Notes under the pieces: generated by a model
What the model saw: the letters and a program-made list of their open reading frames with translations, nothing else
The model's database searches: none
Told to the model about the DNA's origin: nothing
Shown here: positions 1-7,708 of the stretch, in pieces
How positions within the stretch are numbered: the stretch's first letter is position 1
Layout of the letters: each line of letters begins with the position of its first letter
Position numbers and translations under genes: made by a program
Assembly: GCA_964390115.1 (NCBI GenBank)
Contig: CAYMGT010000005.1
Span: 1 to 33,232, forward strand
Source: JAIPJA01 sp964390115
GTDB taxonomy: Bacteria > Patescibacteriota > Patescibacteriia > Patescibacteriales > UBA12465
DNA length: 33,232 bases
Direction: 5' to 3'

Positions 1-79
1 CAAATCCCCTTTTTTTTGATATTTCTTTCAATTCTTTTGTTGTTTCTTCGGGAAGAGATAAACTTAATACTTGGCGCAT
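1..79 (-). CDS. N-terminus of a ribbon-helix-helix (CopG-like) regulator, partial
   Basis: The window starts inside this gene. From an ATG at 79 reading leftwards, 26 codons are open, beginning MRQVLSLSLPEETTKELKEI. A short beta strand of alternating hydrophobic residues followed by a helix starting at LPEETTKEL is the typical opening of CopG/Arc/MetJ ribbon-helix-helix DNA-binding proteins, many of which are antitoxins. It has its own promoter at 106-135 with a perfect palindrome between the -35 and -10, as expected for an autoregulated repressor. It is therefore probably separate from the iscSU operon behind it. The family call rests on 26 residues; a partner toxin, if any, would lie outside the window. 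Confidence 0.6.
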   Translation of the reverse strand, partial: MRQVLSLSLPEETTKELKEISKKRGF

Positions 80-105
80 ATTTTTAAATAAATTATTATA
101 ATCTT

Positions 106-135
106 ATTATAATACAGCTGTATTACAATTGTCAA
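106..135 (-). promoter_or_regulatory. Consensus promoter of the ribbon-helix-helix gene with operator
   Basis: On the minus strand TTGACA (130-135) and TATAAT (106-111) are separated by 18 bases. The spacer contains the 16-bp perfect palindrome TAATACAGCTGTATTA (110-125). A protein bound there would block RNA polymerase, which suits autorepression by the ribbon-helix-helix product. Confidence 0.75.
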
Positions 136-159
136 TAGTCTTAATATTTTTATCAAAGT

Positions 160-552
160 TTATTTTTTAATCTTTTTTAAAGATTTCTTCTCATAATTTT
201 CAATAACCTTCTTAAGTCCCTGTACTGCCATAACTGAGCAATGAATTTTTTGCTGAGGCAAGCCTCCTAACTCTTGAGTGATAATATTAAAGTCAAAATT
301 ACTTGCCTCCTTTAAGCTCATCCCTTTAACCTTTTCTGTCATAATTGAAGCAGTGGCAATATTAGAAGCACAACCAAAGGACATAAATTTAATATCCTTT
401 ATAATTCCCTTCTCTACTTTTAAAGAAAAATTAAGCTGATCCCCACAGACCATATTGCCAATTTCAGCATAGGCATCAGCATTTTTTATTTCACCAATAT
501 TTCTAGGCTTTAGAAAATGGTTTAAAGTTTTTTTAGTATAATTAAGTGCCAT
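160..552 (-). CDS. iscU: Fe-S cluster assembly scaffold IscU
   Basis: IscU is the cytosolic scaffold on which [2Fe-2S] and [4Fe-4S] clusters are built from sulfur delivered by IscS. The 130-residue product has the three conserved cysteines: Cys36 in VCGDQ (with the neighbouring Asp38 that tunes cluster release), Cys61 in FGCASN and Cys105 preceded by His104 in KIHCS. The length matches bacterial IscU (about 128). It follows iscS by 16 bases on the same strand and is the last gene of the gap-hydrogenase-cca-ppi-iscS-iscU unit. No IscA, Hsc chaperone or ferredoxin gene is present in the window. No Shine-Dalgarno precedes the ATG. Confidence 0.93.
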   Translation of the reverse strand: MALNYTKKTLNHFLKPRNIGEIKNADAYAEIGNMVCGDQLNFSLKVEKGIIKDIKFMSFGCASNIATASIMTEKVKGMSLKEASNFDFNIITQELGGLPQQKIHCSVMAVQGLKKVIENYEKKSLKKIKK

Positions 553-568
553 ATATTTAAATTATTAT

Positions 569-1720
569 TTATTTAATCGGACTAAAAGCTCTTAGCCTTG
601 CAACTGAAGCTTTCAAAACCTGTATAACTATATCTAATTCTTTCTTAGTATTATATTTTGAGAAAGAAAAACGAATATTACTATTTAAATAATCAGGATT
701 AATATTAAGTGCTTGTAATACATAAGAACTTTTTAAATTCTTAGCACTGCAAGCTGAACCTGTTGAAACACAAATTCCGGCATGAGATAAATCCATAAGC
801 ACTGCCTCTCCCTCCACTCCGTGAAAACGCAAATTTAAGTTAGATGGTAAACGATTTTTAAGAGAGCCATTTAATTTTACATTCTCTATTTCAGTGCTAA
901 CTTTGTTTAAAAAATAATTTCTTAAATTTATAACCTTTTCTTTGATTTTTTCTTTATCTCTATAGGCAATTTCCAGGGCTTTAGCAAAGCCCATAATCCC
1001 TGCCGTATCAATAGTCCCTGCTCTAAGATTATTATTTTGTTCACCGCCACTTATAAGAGATTTTATTTTTATCTCTGGAGAGATGACAGCTAAACCAACC
1101 CCTTTAGGACCATGGAATTTATGAGCAGACAGAGTTAAAAAATCAATATTGTTAGCTTCCATATCAATATCTATATAGGGCACAGCTTGGACAGCGTCAG
1201 TATGAAAATATACTCCATGTTTTTTAGTTATTTTAGCAATTTTTTTTATATCTGAAATAGTACCTAACTCATTATTAGCTGTCATAATAGAAACTAACAC
1301 CGTCTCTGGTCTAATCATTTTTTCTAGTTCTGAAATATTTATTAAACCACTTTTTGAAACTGGAACATAAGAAATCTCAAAACCTTCTTGAGTTAACTCC
1401 TTGGCAGGCGCTAATACACAAGGATGTTCAATTTGAGAAACTATTAGATGATTCCCCTTTTCTTTATTAGCCCTCATTACTCCTTTGATAATAAAATTAT
1501 TAGCTTCAGAGGCACTACCTGTAAATATTAATTGTTTATTTGTAGCACCTAATATTTTAGCTGTTTTTTCTCTAGCTAAACTTAATTCTTTATCAATTTG
1601 TTCACCAGCTATATGAATAGCTGAAGGATTAGCAAAGCTGTGAAGAAAATATTTTTCCATAACTGAAACTACCCTGGGATCAACCTGAGTAGTAGCAGCA
1701 TTATCTAAATATATTAGCAT
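569..1720 (-). CDS. iscS: Cysteine desulfurase IscS/NifS
   Basis: A PLP-dependent class V aminotransferase-fold enzyme that converts cysteine to alanine and passes the persulfide sulfur to IscU and to tRNA thiolation enzymes. The 383 residues carry the PLP Schiff-base lysine Lys201 in SAHKFHGPKG, His99 in EHPCV stacking on the cofactor, Asp175 and Gln178 in HTDAVQ, and the mobile-loop catalytic Cys324 in STGSACSAKN. The SGSAC-type loop without a long insertion marks the group I (IscS/NifS) type. iscU follows after 16 bases. The cyclophilin gene lies 28 bases upstream, so it is probably cotranscribed from the gap promoter. It would supply clusters for the hydrogenase encoded upstream, which needs several. 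Confidence 0.95.
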   Translation of the reverse strand: MLIYLDNAATTQVDPRVVSVMEKYFLHSFANPSAIHIAGEQIDKELSLAREKTAKILGATNKQLIFTGSASEANNFIIKGVMRANKEKGNHLIVSQIEHPCVLAPAKELTQEGFEISYVPVSKSGLINISELEKMIRPETVLVSIMTANNELGTISDIKKIAKITKKHGVYFHTDAVQAVPYIDIDMEANNIDFLTLSAHKFHGPKGVGLAVISPEIKIKSLISGGEQNNNLRAGTIDTAGIMGFAKALEIAYRDKEKIKEKVINLRNYFLNKVSTEIENVKLNGSLKNRLPSNLNLRFHGVEGEAVLMDLSHAGICVSTGSACSAKNLKSSYVLQALNINPDYLNSNIRFSFSKYNTKKELDIVIQVLKASVARLRAFSPIK

Positions 1721-1748
1721 ATGTATAGTAATTAATTGTAAATGCCTT

Positions 1749-2408
1749 TTATGGCTCTAATATTACAGTTTCAATTACCACCGCTTCCAAAGGTCTATCA
1801 TACATTCCTGTGCTTACTTGACTTATTTCATCTACAATTTCCATTCCACTTACAACTTGACCAAAGACTGTGTGTTGACTTGTTAGTGGAGCTTTATCAA
1901 AGTCTAAATTAGCATTATCAGCAACGTTTATGAAAAATTGAGAACCACCTGTATCAGGACCACTATTGGCCATAGAAATAGTTCCTCTAGTATTGGACAA
2001 ACCTTTTACGTCCTCATTAGCTATAGCATAACCTGGTCCACCTGTTCCCCATCTATTTTCTAAACTATCATCTTTAGTTAAAGGATCTCCTCCCTGGATC
2101 ATAAAGTTTTCAATTACACGATGGAACTTTGTTTTATCAAAATAAGCATTTTTTGCCAGTTTTAAAAAGTTCTCAGTCGTCAAAGGAGTTTCTTTGGTAA
2201 ATAATTCTAATTTAATGTCACCTTTATTTGTTTTAAGTATAGCGTGACTATATGTATCTCTAAGTAAAGCTCCCTGATCTTTTTCTTGTATCATATTATT
2301 GGAATTAGTGTTAGTACAACCAGCTAAGACCATAGTCAAAGCTAGTAAACTAAAAATTAAAAAAATTTTTTTATTTTTCATATTTTTTAAATTAAACATA
2401 AAATTCAT
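1749..2408 (-). CDS. Cyclophilin-type peptidyl-prolyl isomerase lipoprotein
   Basis: Catalyses cis-trans isomerisation of X-Pro bonds, probably outside the membrane. A basic N-terminus and hydrophobic stretch (about residues 11-27) end in the lipobox LAGC, predicting cleavage before Cys31 and lipid attachment. The cyclophilin domain occupies residues 55-219, with FHRVI (Arg97), NFMIQGGD (Gln105) and GSQFFI (Phe159) as active-site elements. The start at 2408 overlaps the end of cca by 17 bases; MKNKK at residue 10 (position 2381) would avoid the overlap and give a more typical signal peptide, and I consider it equally likely. Cotranscribed between cca and iscS. Confidence 0.9.
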   Translation of the reverse strand: MNFMFNLKNMKNKKIFLIFSLLALTMVLAGCTNTNSNNMIQEKDQGALLRDTYSHAILKTNKGDIKLELFTKETPLTTENFLKLAKNAYFDKTKFHRVIENFMIQGGDPLTKDDSLENRWGTGGPGYAIANEDVKGLSNTRGTISMANSGPDTGGSQFFINVADNANLDFDKAPLTSQHTVFGQVVSGMEIVDEISQVSTGMYDRPLEAVVIETVILEP

Positions 2409-3822
2409 TTTTTATTTTTTTATCTATTTCTTCATTTTTTTCACTTATTACTTCCCTGGCTTCTTCTCTAAGCTTCTCTAAGGGCTTTTCTTCTAACTTT
2501 TTTGCTAATACTAAAAGCTCTGATTTTTTGTTTAAATTAGGGTTGTCTATAACTCTTGATAATAAAACGTCCAGTATGGCCCCAATCTTTGGTCCTGGGC
2601 TAAATTTTAAATCCTTTATTAAATCATCGCCACTAATCTCTAACATTTTAACAGAAATTGGATCATTTTGCACCTTTTCCATCATATATTCCAAATGCCT
2701 TAGTTTATAGGGTTTTGCTTTTGGTGTTCCTGATCCTAATCTATCAGCAATTCTCAGGTCAATTAAATCCTTTAAGTTTTCCTTGCCAACTTTTTTAATA
2801 AGTCTTCTAACCGAGGCTGCTGTAACTTCATCTACGTTATAGTAAAACATATGATTTCTGATTAAGCCAACAATTTTTTCTCTATCCTCATTTTTAAATT
2901 TTAGTCGTTTTAAAATCCTATCAGTTATTTTAGCCCCAATATACTCATGATTATAGAAAGTAGCTTTACCAGCAATAATTTTTTTTGATTTAGGTTTACC
3001 AATGTCATGAAGCAATGAAGCTAATTTAACCCGCCAATCTAAACTCGGGCAAGTCTCTAAAGATCGCCAAGAATGATCAAAAACTGTATATATATGATGA
3101 TGATTTTGTTTAACTCCAACGGCTTGTTCAAGTTCGGGGATAATATATTGCAAAAGTTTGTTTTTATGAAGTCTTAAAATAGCTTCAGCTGGCTTACTAG
3201 TTTTAAGCATTTTAATTAATTCATCTCTAATTCTTTCTTGAGAGATAAACTTTAAACCACTAGCCATTTTTATAATTCCCCTTTCTGTCTTGGGTTCTAT
3301 TTCAAAGTTTAGTTGTGATGATAGACGAATAGCTCTGAGCATTCTAAGAGCGTCCTCTTTAAACCTGTCTACTGGTTCACCTACGGCCCTAATTATTTTC
3401 TTATTAATATCCTTTAAGCCTCCGAATAAGTCAGTTATTTCTCCTTTAGCGTCCATTGCCAAAGCATTAATAGTTAGATCTCTTCTTTCTAAATCTTTAT
3501 CTAAATGAGTTTCAAATTTAACTTCATCAGGTCGACGCCTATCACTATAACCTTTCTCAGAGCGATAAGTAGTAATTTCAATTACCTCAATTACTTTATC
3601 ATTCTCATCTTTTAAAGGTAGTATAACCGTACCAAAATCATTTTGATATTTAGAACCCGGAAAAATTTCTAAAATTTCTGTTGGCAAGGCATTAGTGGTT
3701 ATATCCCAATCATTGGGGATTTTTTTCATTAAAATATCTCTAACCGAACCACCAACAACATAAGTTTGGAAGTTTTTTTTAGTTAATGTAGTTAAAATCT
3801 TTACAATATAGTCAGGTAACAT
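2392..3822 (-). CDS. cca: CCA-adding tRNA nucleotidyltransferase with HD domain
   Basis: Adds or repairs the 3' CCA end of tRNA. The class II nucleotidyltransferase core is at the N-terminus: VGGSVRD (residues 23-29), the metal-binding pair DWD (Asp38, Asp40), RRDLTINA (113-120) and the RFKEDALRMLRAIR region (153-166). A C-terminal HD domain with SLLHDIGKP (His272, Asp273) resembles the phosphohydrolase part of bacterial CCA enzymes. The 476 residues fit the HD-containing family. A poly(A) polymerase of the same superfamily is a less likely alternative. The start lies 2 bases after the hydrogenase stop codon, so it is translationally close to hydA although functionally unrelated. Confidence 0.92.
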   Translation of the reverse strand: MLPDYIVKILTTLTKKNFQTYVVGGSVRDILMKKIPNDWDITTNALPTEILEIFPGSKYQNDFGTVILPLKDENDKVIEVIEITTYRSEKGYSDRRRPDEVKFETHLDKDLERRDLTINALAMDAKGEITDLFGGLKDINKKIIRAVGEPVDRFKEDALRMLRAIRLSSQLNFEIEPKTERGIIKMASGLKFISQERIRDELIKMLKTSKPAEAILRLHKNKLLQYIIPELEQAVGVKQNHHHIYTVFDHSWRSLETCPSLDWRVKLASLLHDIGKPKSKKIIAGKATFYNHEYIGAKITDRILKRLKFKNEDREKIVGLIRNHMFYYNVDEVTAASVRRLIKKVGKENLKDLIDLRIADRLGSGTPKAKPYKLRHLEYMMEKVQNDPISVKMLEISGDDLIKDLKFSPGPKIGAILDVLLSRVIDNPNLNKKSELLVLAKKLEEKPLEKLREEAREVISEKNEEIDKKIKNEFYV

Positions 3823-3824
3823 AT

Positions 3825-5549
3825 TTATGAAAATTTTCTTGTATATTTAGTATGTAAAATTTTGTGATCAATTTTTTCTTTTTCTAACCATTTAATCATC
3901 TCAATTGCCTCTTTATTTTTATGAGCCTGTCTAAGCTTTTTTTGTGAATCTATTCTATAAAGAGCTTGACGTCTTTTTTCTCTAATTTCCTCAGTAGTAG
4001 GAATAGGTTGACCACCGCCACCAATGCAACCTCCTGGACAAGCCATAACTTCAATATAATGATAATTATCTAAGTGGTCAAGTAAACTCTGAGCATTTTT
4101 TAATCCACTTACTACTGCCACCTTTAAGGTTTTATTAGCTATCCTATAACTCGCCTCTTTAATCCCTTTTAAACCTCTAACTGCCTTAAATTCTAAAGCT
4201 TGAAAGCGACTTTTGGGACTAAGCATATACTTAGCAGTTCTTAGTGCTGATTCCATAACTCCACCTGAGCCACCATAAATAGCTGCAGCACCACTATGAG
4301 AGCTAAGTAAGTTATCGGGTTTTTGGTCTTTTAATTTATTTAACTGTATGCCTTTTTTATGAAGCATATAGGCTAACTCTCTAGTAGTTAAAACTTCATC
4401 AATTAACCTTTCACCCTTATATTTTAATTCAGACCTACTAGACTCATATTTCTTAGCAGTGCAAGGCATAATAGAAACTGTTTTAATTTTTCTACCTTTT
4501 TCAGGATTTAACTTAGCATAATAGGTTTTTATAAGCCCGGCATTATGTAGTTGTGGTGAACGTGAAGTAGTTAAAAGAGGGATTAAATCAGGACGATAAA
4601 CTTCAATATATCTTACCCAAGCTGGACAACAAGAAGTCATCATCGGTAATGGTTTTTTTTCTTTAATTCTCTCGATTAATTCCTTTGCTTCAACTAAGGT
4701 TGTTATATCAGCCCCAAAGTTAACATCAAACACAGCCTCAAAACCTAAAAGTTTTAAAGCACTAAATAATTGACCTGTTACTATTTCACCCGCTTTTAAA
4801 CCAAATTCTTCACCAATACTAACTCTAACTGCTGGGGCAATTTGAGCCACAACTTTAATTTTTGGATTATCTAATAAATTTCTAACCTGCTTAAAGCTAC
4901 TTTGTTCTTGAGCTGCTCCAACAGGACAATGCAGAGCACATTGGCCACAGTAAACACAAGCAAAGCCATTATCTTTAGAGGGCTTACCTTTAAATCGGTT
5001 TAATTTTGGCTCTATTTGCTGTTTATAGCCCTTTTTACTAAGTTTTAGGTGTGATATGCCACTTAAGAGTTCACAGGCTTGTAGACAACTTTGACAGTCA
5101 ATACACTGAGATCCATCAATTTCTACAGCCGGACCAAACTTATGGGTTTTTCGGTCATTTTTTCTATCGGCAAATCTGGTTATTTTTAACTTATATCTTT
5201 TAGCTAAAGCTAAAAGTTGACAATCAATATTATTTATACAATTACCACACTTTTCCGCGTGTTCAGAAAAAATCAATTCTAAATTTAAATTTCTTGAAAA
5301 TCTTACTTTTTTACTATCAGTTTTAACTTCCATACCTTCCGATATTAAAGTAGAACAACTAGTTTTTAATTTCTTCTCTCCTTTAATCTCCACTAAACAA
5401 ATACGGCAATTTCCTTTTATCGGCAAATCAGGGTGATAACAAAGAGTCGGTATGAAAATTTTATTTTCTTTAGCAACATCTAAAACTGTTTGTCCTGTAT
5501 TACCAAAAACTTGCTTATTATTTATTCTAAAGGAAATTTTTTTATTCAT
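3825..5549 (-). CDS. hydA: [FeFe] hydrogenase catalytic subunit (HydA/HndD type)
   Basis: Catalyses 2H+ + 2e- <-> H2 in the cytosol. Domains in order: a [2Fe-2S] plant-ferredoxin fold (Cys37, Cys48, Cys51, Cys65); a NuoG-type His-Cys3 cluster site (His97, Cys101, Cys104, Cys110); two [4Fe-4S] sites (Cys149/152/155/159 and Cys198/201/204/208); and the H-cluster domain. The H-cluster signatures are complete: L1 TSCCPAW (Cys307 as proton relay, Cys308), L2 MPCTAKKYE (Cys363) and L3 EVMACPGGCIGGGGQP (Cys504, Cys508). The 574 residues match group A enzymes such as CpI. Six bases after the NuoF-like gene and downstream of GAPDH, it probably exchanges electrons with NAD(H). Maturases HydE, HydF and HydG are not in the window. 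L1 has Ala where Gly is commoner. Confidence 0.96.
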   Translation of the reverse strand: MNKKISFRINNKQVFGNTGQTVLDVAKENKIFIPTLCYHPDLPIKGNCRICLVEIKGEKKLKTSCSTLISEGMEVKTDSKKVRFSRNLNLELIFSEHAEKCGNCINNIDCQLLALAKRYKLKITRFADRKNDRKTHKFGPAVEIDGSQCIDCQSCLQACELLSGISHLKLSKKGYKQQIEPKLNRFKGKPSKDNGFACVYCGQCALHCPVGAAQEQSSFKQVRNLLDNPKIKVVAQIAPAVRVSIGEEFGLKAGEIVTGQLFSALKLLGFEAVFDVNFGADITTLVEAKELIERIKEKKPLPMMTSCCPAWVRYIEVYRPDLIPLLTTSRSPQLHNAGLIKTYYAKLNPEKGRKIKTVSIMPCTAKKYESSRSELKYKGERLIDEVLTTRELAYMLHKKGIQLNKLKDQKPDNLLSSHSGAAAIYGGSGGVMESALRTAKYMLSPKSRFQALEFKAVRGLKGIKEASYRIANKTLKVAVVSGLKNAQSLLDHLDNYHYIEVMACPGGCIGGGGQPIPTTEEIREKRRQALYRIDSQKKLRQAHKNKEAIEMIKWLEKEKIDHKILHTKYTRKFS

Positions 5550-5555
5550 AATAAT

Positions 5556-6545
5556 TTAAGTCAAACTTAAGCTAGGGTTAATATTTTTTAAATATGATTT
5601 TATTGGAATTGGTAGTGAAGAGCCCAGAGCACAAAAAGAGCTATAACTAAGATTGTCTAATAGATCTAAAAATAGAGGCCAATTCATTTTTTTAGAACTA
5701 AGCATTTCATATAGTCTATAAATTCCCTCTCGACAAGGAGTACACTTACCACAAGAGCTATTAAGGTAAAATTCAACCCAATACTTTATAAGCGAAATAG
5801 CCTCATGATCTCTTAGATTATAGATAGTGATAGATCCACATCCCGAAACTTCTTCTTGTAGTTGACCTTGATTAAGGACTTCCCCGCTAGCATCTCCACC
5901 AACTTGAACAAAAAAATCAAAAGCCGGTAAATTTTTAGTTTTTTTTAAAACTTCAAAAATACTTAAATTATCTTTAAGCTTATATACTCCCGGATTAAAA
6001 CAAGCCCCTGAGATAGTATAGAACCTCTCTTGTTTATATTTTTCTTTAGCTGCTAAACTAACGTTATATAGAGTTTCAATATTATTAATTAATGTCGGAC
6101 CATTTCTGTAGCCACTTTCCACTGGAAAAGGGGGTCTAAGTCCAGCTTCCAAGTGATTACTCTCTAAAATTGAAAGTAGAGCACTTTCCTCCCCCGCCAT
6201 ATAACCTGCGTTTTTAGGCTTGTATACAATTTTTATTTTCTTATTTTTAATTTGACGTTTTAACTTCCTTTCAAGATATTTAAAATTATGATTTAAATAA
6301 AGAAAAATTTCCTTAGCTTGTAAATAATTATCGGCTAATTCCAGTGCTTGTAAAACGTCTTGACTATAATTTTTTAAAATATATTCATCTTTTTTTACCC
6401 CTGGTTCACCTTCAGCCCCATTAGCTATAATATATTTATCTCCTGAAAAAGACTTAACCAATTCCCATTTCTTATAAACCGGAAAACCAGCGCCACCACG
6501 CCCAATTAAATTAGCTTTTTTTATTTTAGAGATAATATCTATCAT
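5556..6545 (-). CDS. hydB: NuoF-like FMN/NADH-binding subunit of the hydrogenase (short HydB)
   Basis: The 51-kDa-type flavoprotein that passes electrons between NADH, FMN and Fe-S clusters. Motifs in order: GRGGAGFP (15-22) and NGAEGEPG (42-49) for FMN/NADH, YMAGEES (115-121), GLRPPFP and NNIET, an SLBB-like stretch, then the [4Fe-4S] site CGKCTPCREG (Cys265, Cys268, Cys271) with Cys305. At 329 residues it is the bare NuoF core: the N-terminal thioredoxin-like [2Fe-2S] domain and C-terminal 2x[4Fe-4S] ferredoxin of long HydB/HndC proteins are absent. No NuoE-like subunit gene is nearby. It starts 8 bases after gap and ends 6 bases before hydA. Whether the pair is a simple NADH:H+ enzyme or a bifurcating one cannot be told from sequence. 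Confidence 0.92.
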   Translation of the reverse strand: MIDIISKIKKANLIGRGGAGFPVYKKWELVKSFSGDKYIIANGAEGEPGVKKDEYILKNYSQDVLQALELADNYLQAKEIFLYLNHNFKYLERKLKRQIKNKKIKIVYKPKNAGYMAGEESALLSILESNHLEAGLRPPFPVESGYRNGPTLINNIETLYNVSLAAKEKYKQERFYTISGACFNPGVYKLKDNLSIFEVLKKTKNLPAFDFFVQVGGDASGEVLNQGQLQEEVSGCGSITIYNLRDHEAISLIKYWVEFYLNSSCGKCTPCREGIYRLYEMLSSKKMNWPLFLDLLDNLSYSSFCALGSSLPIPIKSYLKNINPSLSLT

Positions 6546-6553
6546 TTTTTAGA

Positions 6554-7576
6554 TTAAAGATATTTTTTAGCAATTAAACTAGCCAAGTCAACTAATCTTG
6601 AGCTATAACCCCATTCATTGTCATACCACGCTAGAACTTTCAACAAATCACCATCTACAAGTTGAGTAAATTCTAAATCAATAATTGTGCTATAACTAGA
6701 GCCTACAATATCAGAAGAAACTAGTTTTTCTTTAGAGGCAGAGATAATTCCTTTTAAATCTGGATTTTTTTCAGCTTGTAAAAAAATATTATTAACTTCT
6801 TCTACGCTCATCTTTTTTTTCAATAAATAAGTAGCGTCAACTAGGGACCCTACAGGAATAGGTACTCTCACTGCAATACCATCAATTTTATCTTTAAGTT
6901 CACTAATTACAGTAATGGTAGCCTTAGCTGCTCCAGTAGTAGTGGGTACTAAATTAACTGCTCCTGCACGACCTCTCCTATAGTCTTTTTGAGATCCATC
7001 TAGAATATTTTGACTGGCGGTATAGGCATGGATAGTGGTCATTATAGATTTTTTAATACCAATTTTCTTTCTAATAATTTCAGTTAAAGGTGCTAAACAA
7101 TTAGTTGTACAAGAAGCACAAGAGATAACTTTATCATTCTTTTTAAGACTCTTTTCATTTACACCAAGTACAATAGTATTTACAAATTCATCACCCTTAG
7201 CAGGAGCAGAAATAATTACTTTTTTAGCTCCAGCTTTAATATGTTTAAAAGATTTCTCTTTAGTTCTAAAAAAACCGGTGCATTCTAAAACAATATCTAT
7301 ATTTAATTCTTGCCAAGGTAAATTTTCTGGTTCTCGCTCTGAGAAAAGTTTTATTTTATCACCACCAATTTTAAAACTATCTTTAAAAACCTGAACTTTT
7401 TTATCATATTTACCATAAATACTATCGTATTTAAGTAAGTAAGCTAAACTTTCACTATCAGATAAATCATTAATAGCTACGACTTTTAAGTTAGGATGTT
7501 TTTCTAAAATAATCTTTAAAGTGGCTCGGCCAATGCGACCAAAGCCGTTTATAGCTACATTTATTTTTTTGCTCAT
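6554..7576 (-). CDS. gap: Glyceraldehyde-3-phosphate dehydrogenase, NAD-dependent
   Basis: Glycolytic enzyme oxidising glyceraldehyde-3-phosphate to 1,3-bisphosphoglycerate with reduction of NAD+. Rossmann motif INGFGRIGR (9-17); AINDL with Asp37 after the second strand, typical of NAD preference; catalytic Cys156 in SCASCTTNC with His183 in TIHAYT; substrate-binding RGRAGAVNLVPTTTGAAKA; and WYDNEWGYSSR near the C-terminus. Length (340) is normal. It is the first gene of a tightly spaced unit whose next two genes encode a NADH-linked [FeFe] hydrogenase, so the enzyme making NADH is cotranscribed with the one likely to reoxidise it. The leader holds a 12-bp inverted repeat at 7603-7638. Confidence 0.96.
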   Translation of the reverse strand: MSKKINVAINGFGRIGRATLKIILEKHPNLKVVAINDLSDSESLAYLLKYDSIYGKYDKKVQVFKDSFKIGGDKIKLFSEREPENLPWQELNIDIVLECTGFFRTKEKSFKHIKAGAKKVIISAPAKGDEFVNTIVLGVNEKSLKKNDKVISCASCTTNCLAPLTEIIRKKIGIKKSIMTTIHAYTASQNILDGSQKDYRRGRAGAVNLVPTTTGAAKATITVISELKDKIDGIAVRVPIPVGSLVDATYLLKKKMSVEEVNNIFLQAEKNPDLKGIISASKEKLVSSDIVGSSYSTIIDLEFTQLVDGDLLKVLAWYDNEWGYSSRLVDLASLIAKKYL

Positions 7577-7602
7577 AAATTAATATTTAATTATATAAAA
7601 TT

Positions 7603-7638
7603 ATACTTAATTATTTATATAATAACATAATTAAGTAT
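7603..7638. repeat. 12-bp perfect inverted repeat between gap and a divergent gene
   Basis: ATACTTAATTAT (7603-7614) and ATAATTAAGTAT (7627-7638) are perfect inverse copies separated by 12 bases. A TATAAT on the minus strand at 7600-7605, a candidate -10 for the gap operon, overlaps the inner arm. It could be an operator for the gap-hydrogenase operon or an RNA stem in its leader. The AT-richness means chance is not excluded. Confidence 0.4.
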
Positions 7639-7671
7639 TTTAAGGTAATTGAAAAAATATTTCAAAAAATA

Positions 7672-7680
7672 TGTTATAAT
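7672..7680 (+). promoter_or_regulatory. Extended -10 promoter of the 7709 membrane-protein gene
   Basis: TGTTATAAT, an extended -10 (TGn plus TATAAT at 7675-7680), lies 28 bases before the ATG. TTGAAA at 7649-7654 is a poor -35 because the spacing is 20. It is also one arm of a TTGAAA/TTTCAA inverted repeat (7649-7665), possibly an operator. Confidence 0.45.
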
Positions 7681-7708
7681 TATAATATAATTTTTAATCT
7701 AAAAAAAT

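Noticed and set aside
2299..2710. Plus-strand open frames opposite cca and the cyclophilin gene
   Set aside because: They are antisense shadows of well-supported genes, with low-complexity Phe/Ile/Lys sequence and no start or promoter signals.
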